Shown: positions 62,572-64,000 of the stretch, in pieces
Layout: each line of letters opens with the position of its first letter
Numbering within the stretch: position 1 is the stretch's first letter
Origin: JAMOAW01 sp039908535
Lineage (GTDB): Bacteria > Pseudomonadota > Magnetococcia > Magnetococcales > JADFZT01
DNA length: 64,000 bases
Assembly (NCBI GenBank): GCA_039908535.1
Contig: JAMOAW010000026.1
Span: 1-64,000 of the forward strand
Direction: 5' to 3'
Made by a program: the position numbers and the translations under genes
The notes under the pieces: generated by a model
What the model was told of the DNA's origin: nothing
The model's database searches: none
The model's input: only the letters and a program-made list of their open reading frames with translations

Positions 62572-64000
62572 GAACATTGCGTTCTGTATCAGAAACAGAA
62601 GGCTCCTGTTCTTCCCCGGCCAAATGAACAGGGTTAGCCGTCTCCTGACAGAGTGTCAACGGGGGTGCCCGAAGAATACGCGCCGTAGGGGTGACCTGTC
62701 GATCCCCTGGCAAACCGCTAATGATCGCCATCAAAAAACTGATGGTATAGGGCATAGATTGCACCAACAAAACCACCACCCAAACACGGGTATCTAAAAA
62801 ATCAAAACCCACATGAACCTTCACGCCCCATGCCGCCACCCAAAAGGAGATCATCAACAAAATTTCATCGCGAGCGGCAAACAAGGCGGGCCAAAAACGG
62901 TTGCCTTCTACTTGTTTTGGCGTGCGAAAAAAGGGTTTCTCCTGACCAGAAAACCCTTGCATCACCGCAACCGAAATGGTGTGGGTCAAAGAGAGTCCCG
63001 CAACGGCAGCGGCCAAAGATTGCAAGGGTTTAATACCCACATTGGTATAATAAAGATGCAAATGTTTAAGAATTTTAAATCCAAATAAAATCATAGGCAT
63101 AACACTAAAGACCATGGAGGGAGAATCGGCATATTGCGGCGCAAGAATCATGGCCGCAGACCAATATAACGCGATAATATTAAAAATTAAATTAAGACCA
63201 TCGCCCATCCATGGCATCCAACCCGCCAAAAAATGATAACGTTGCCCCCAAGTTAAACTTGAGGGTCGCCAACCCAAGAGCTCCCCCAAATGGGCGCGTA
63301 AAATACGCACAGCACCATAGGCCCAGCGCAGACGCTGTTTTTTGTAATCAATAAAGGTATCCGGCATCAAACCCCGACCATAGCTACGGGGCAAATAAAG
63401 GGCCTGAAACCCCCGCTCAAAAATACGCAAGCCAAGTTCGGCATCTTCGGTAATGCACCATTCCGCCCATCCCCCCACATCTTCTAGAACTTGACGACGT
63501 ACCAAGGTCATCGTGCCATGTTGGATAATGGCGTTGCGCTCGTTCCGGGTGACCATACCAATATAAAAAAACCCGCGATACTCGGCATAACACATGGATT
63601 TAAAAAGGCTCTCCTTTTGGTCATAATAATCCTGAGGTGCCTGAACGATGGCAATTTCTGGATTTTGAAACATGGGAACCATCTCACGTAACCAGTTGGG
63701 ATCCACAAAATAGTCGCTGTCAATAACGGCGATGATTTCGGCACGGATATCGGTCTGGCGCATGGCAAAATTCAAGGCACCGGCTTTAAAACCTGCCAGT
63801 GGATCGACATGAAAAAAACGAAACCGTATCCCAAGTTTTGCACAATGATCCCGCACCGGCTCCCAAGTAGCAGGATCTTTGGTGTTATTATCAATGACCA
63901 ACACCTCAAAATGGGGATAATCCAGCTGGGATAGGGCATCCAGGGTCAGAATCATCATATCCGGAGGTTCGTTGTAAGCGGGAACGTGAATCGATACCCA
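62555..64000 (-). CDS. Processive family-2 glycosyltransferase (cellulose-synthase-like), 5' end outside the window
   Basis: At least 481 residues; the frame stays open through the window edge (WVSIHVPAYNEPPDMMI precedes the first internal ATG). GT2 motifs: VLVIDNNTKD, AVIDSDYFVDPNWL (DxD), EWCITEDAELGLR (TED base), KKQRLRWAYGAV (QxxRW, mark of processive enzymes), then about six TM helices. It polymerises a beta-glucan or similar polysaccharide at the inner membrane; the sugar is not predictable. The cytoplasmic tail ends in NVHVSEK, of which VSEK and the stop are repeat-encoded. Confidence 0.9.
   Translation of the reverse strand, partial: WVSIHVPAYNEPPDMMILTLDALSQLDYPHFEVLVIDNNTKDPATWEPVRDHCAKLGIRFRFFHVDPLAGFKAGALNFAMRQTDIRAEIIAVIDSDYFVDPNWLREMVPMFQNPEIAIVQAPQDYYDQKESLFKSMCYAEYRGFFYIGMVTRNERNAIIQHGTMTLVRRQVLEDVGGWAEWCITEDAELGLRIFERGFQALYLPRSYGRGLMPDTFIDYKKQRLRWAYGAVRILRAHLGELLGWRPSSLTWGQRYHFLAGWMPWMGDGLNLIFNIIALYWSAAMILAPQYADSPSMVFSVMPMILFGFKILKHLHLYYTNVGIKPLQSLAAAVAGLSLTHTISVAVMQGFSGQEKPFFRTPKQVEGNRFWPALFAARDEILLMISFWVAAWGVKVHVGFDFLDTRVWVVVLLVQSMPYTISFLMAIISGLPGDRQVTPTARILRAPPLTLCQETANPVHLAGEEQEPSVSDTERNVHVSEK

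Overview
The window looks like chromosomal DNA of a Gram-negative proteobacterium of moderate G+C. Housekeeping genes are mfd, pcm, rny, zapA, pyrF, secB, rpsT, murJ, ispH, gpsA, tsaD and hemCD. System I cytochrome c maturation (ccmDE) and a probable zapA / 6S RNA / ygfA arrangement support this. Signalling capacity is large: two giant hybrid kinases, a chemosensory operon and many receiver domains. That would suit an environmental, motile alphaproteobacterium-like or magnetotactic-coccus-like lineage, but the lineage is inference; no magnetosome gene is present.

Layout. 1-1.6 kb: a broken PIN-DegT aminotransferase gene. 1.9-6.5 kb: mfd and pcm. 6.8-7.5 kb: a secreted DUF1566-type protein. 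7.8-17.5 kb (minus): a complete Wsp-like chemosensory operon (MCP, CheB, CheR-TPR, CheA-REC, REC, Hpt-REC-REC-GGDEF, CheW, CheW-like), followed by a hybrid kinase with a degenerate ATP-binding domain (17.8-20.9 kb). 21.4-26.2 kb: a membrane protein, ccmDE, rny, ygfA, a probable 6S RNA, zapA and a coiled-coil partner. 26.7-36.1 kb: a PH-like protein, a small ORF, a broken larE, two ATP-grasp proteins, an FHA membrane protein, an unusual ABC exporter and pyrF. 36.3-44.5 kb (plus): a membrane flippase-like protein, then four signalling genes that begin with closely similar receivers and end in histidine kinase/Hpt, HD-GYP, PP2C and histidine kinase outputs. 44.6-46.4 kb: crcB and a frameshifted Rpn-type nuclease gene with a duplicated 3' end. 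46.6-57.4 kb: yhbY, secB, a DEAD-box helicase, rpsT, murJ, ispH, two small unknown genes, gpsA, tsaD, hemC and hemD. 57.7-60.1 kb: an HD-GYP-like protein with an unrecognised C-terminal region, and a YciH/SUI1 protein. 60.7-64 kb: an LTA-synthase-like enzyme and a processive GT2 glycosyltransferase that runs off the window.

The most striking feature is a set of short, hairpin-rich intergenic repeats present in nearly every gap. I distinguish four families. Family A has about 22 full, short or decayed copies, roughly 160 bp when full. Family B has two copies of about 115 bp. Family C is a 214-223 bp element with GGTACCACCACA inverted ends. Family D has GGTAACCGTTCA inverted ends. One A copy is nested inside a C copy, which shows movement. 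Repeats repeatedly supply the stop codon and last residues of genes: three unrelated proteins end in the identical VSEK-stop encoded by the A terminus, hemD ends in the C terminus, and yhbY has a tail encoded by A. In addition, three genes (DegT, LarE and the ABC ATPase domain) each lack an internal block expected from their families. Two of these gaps also shift the frame; assembly error is an alternative explanation.
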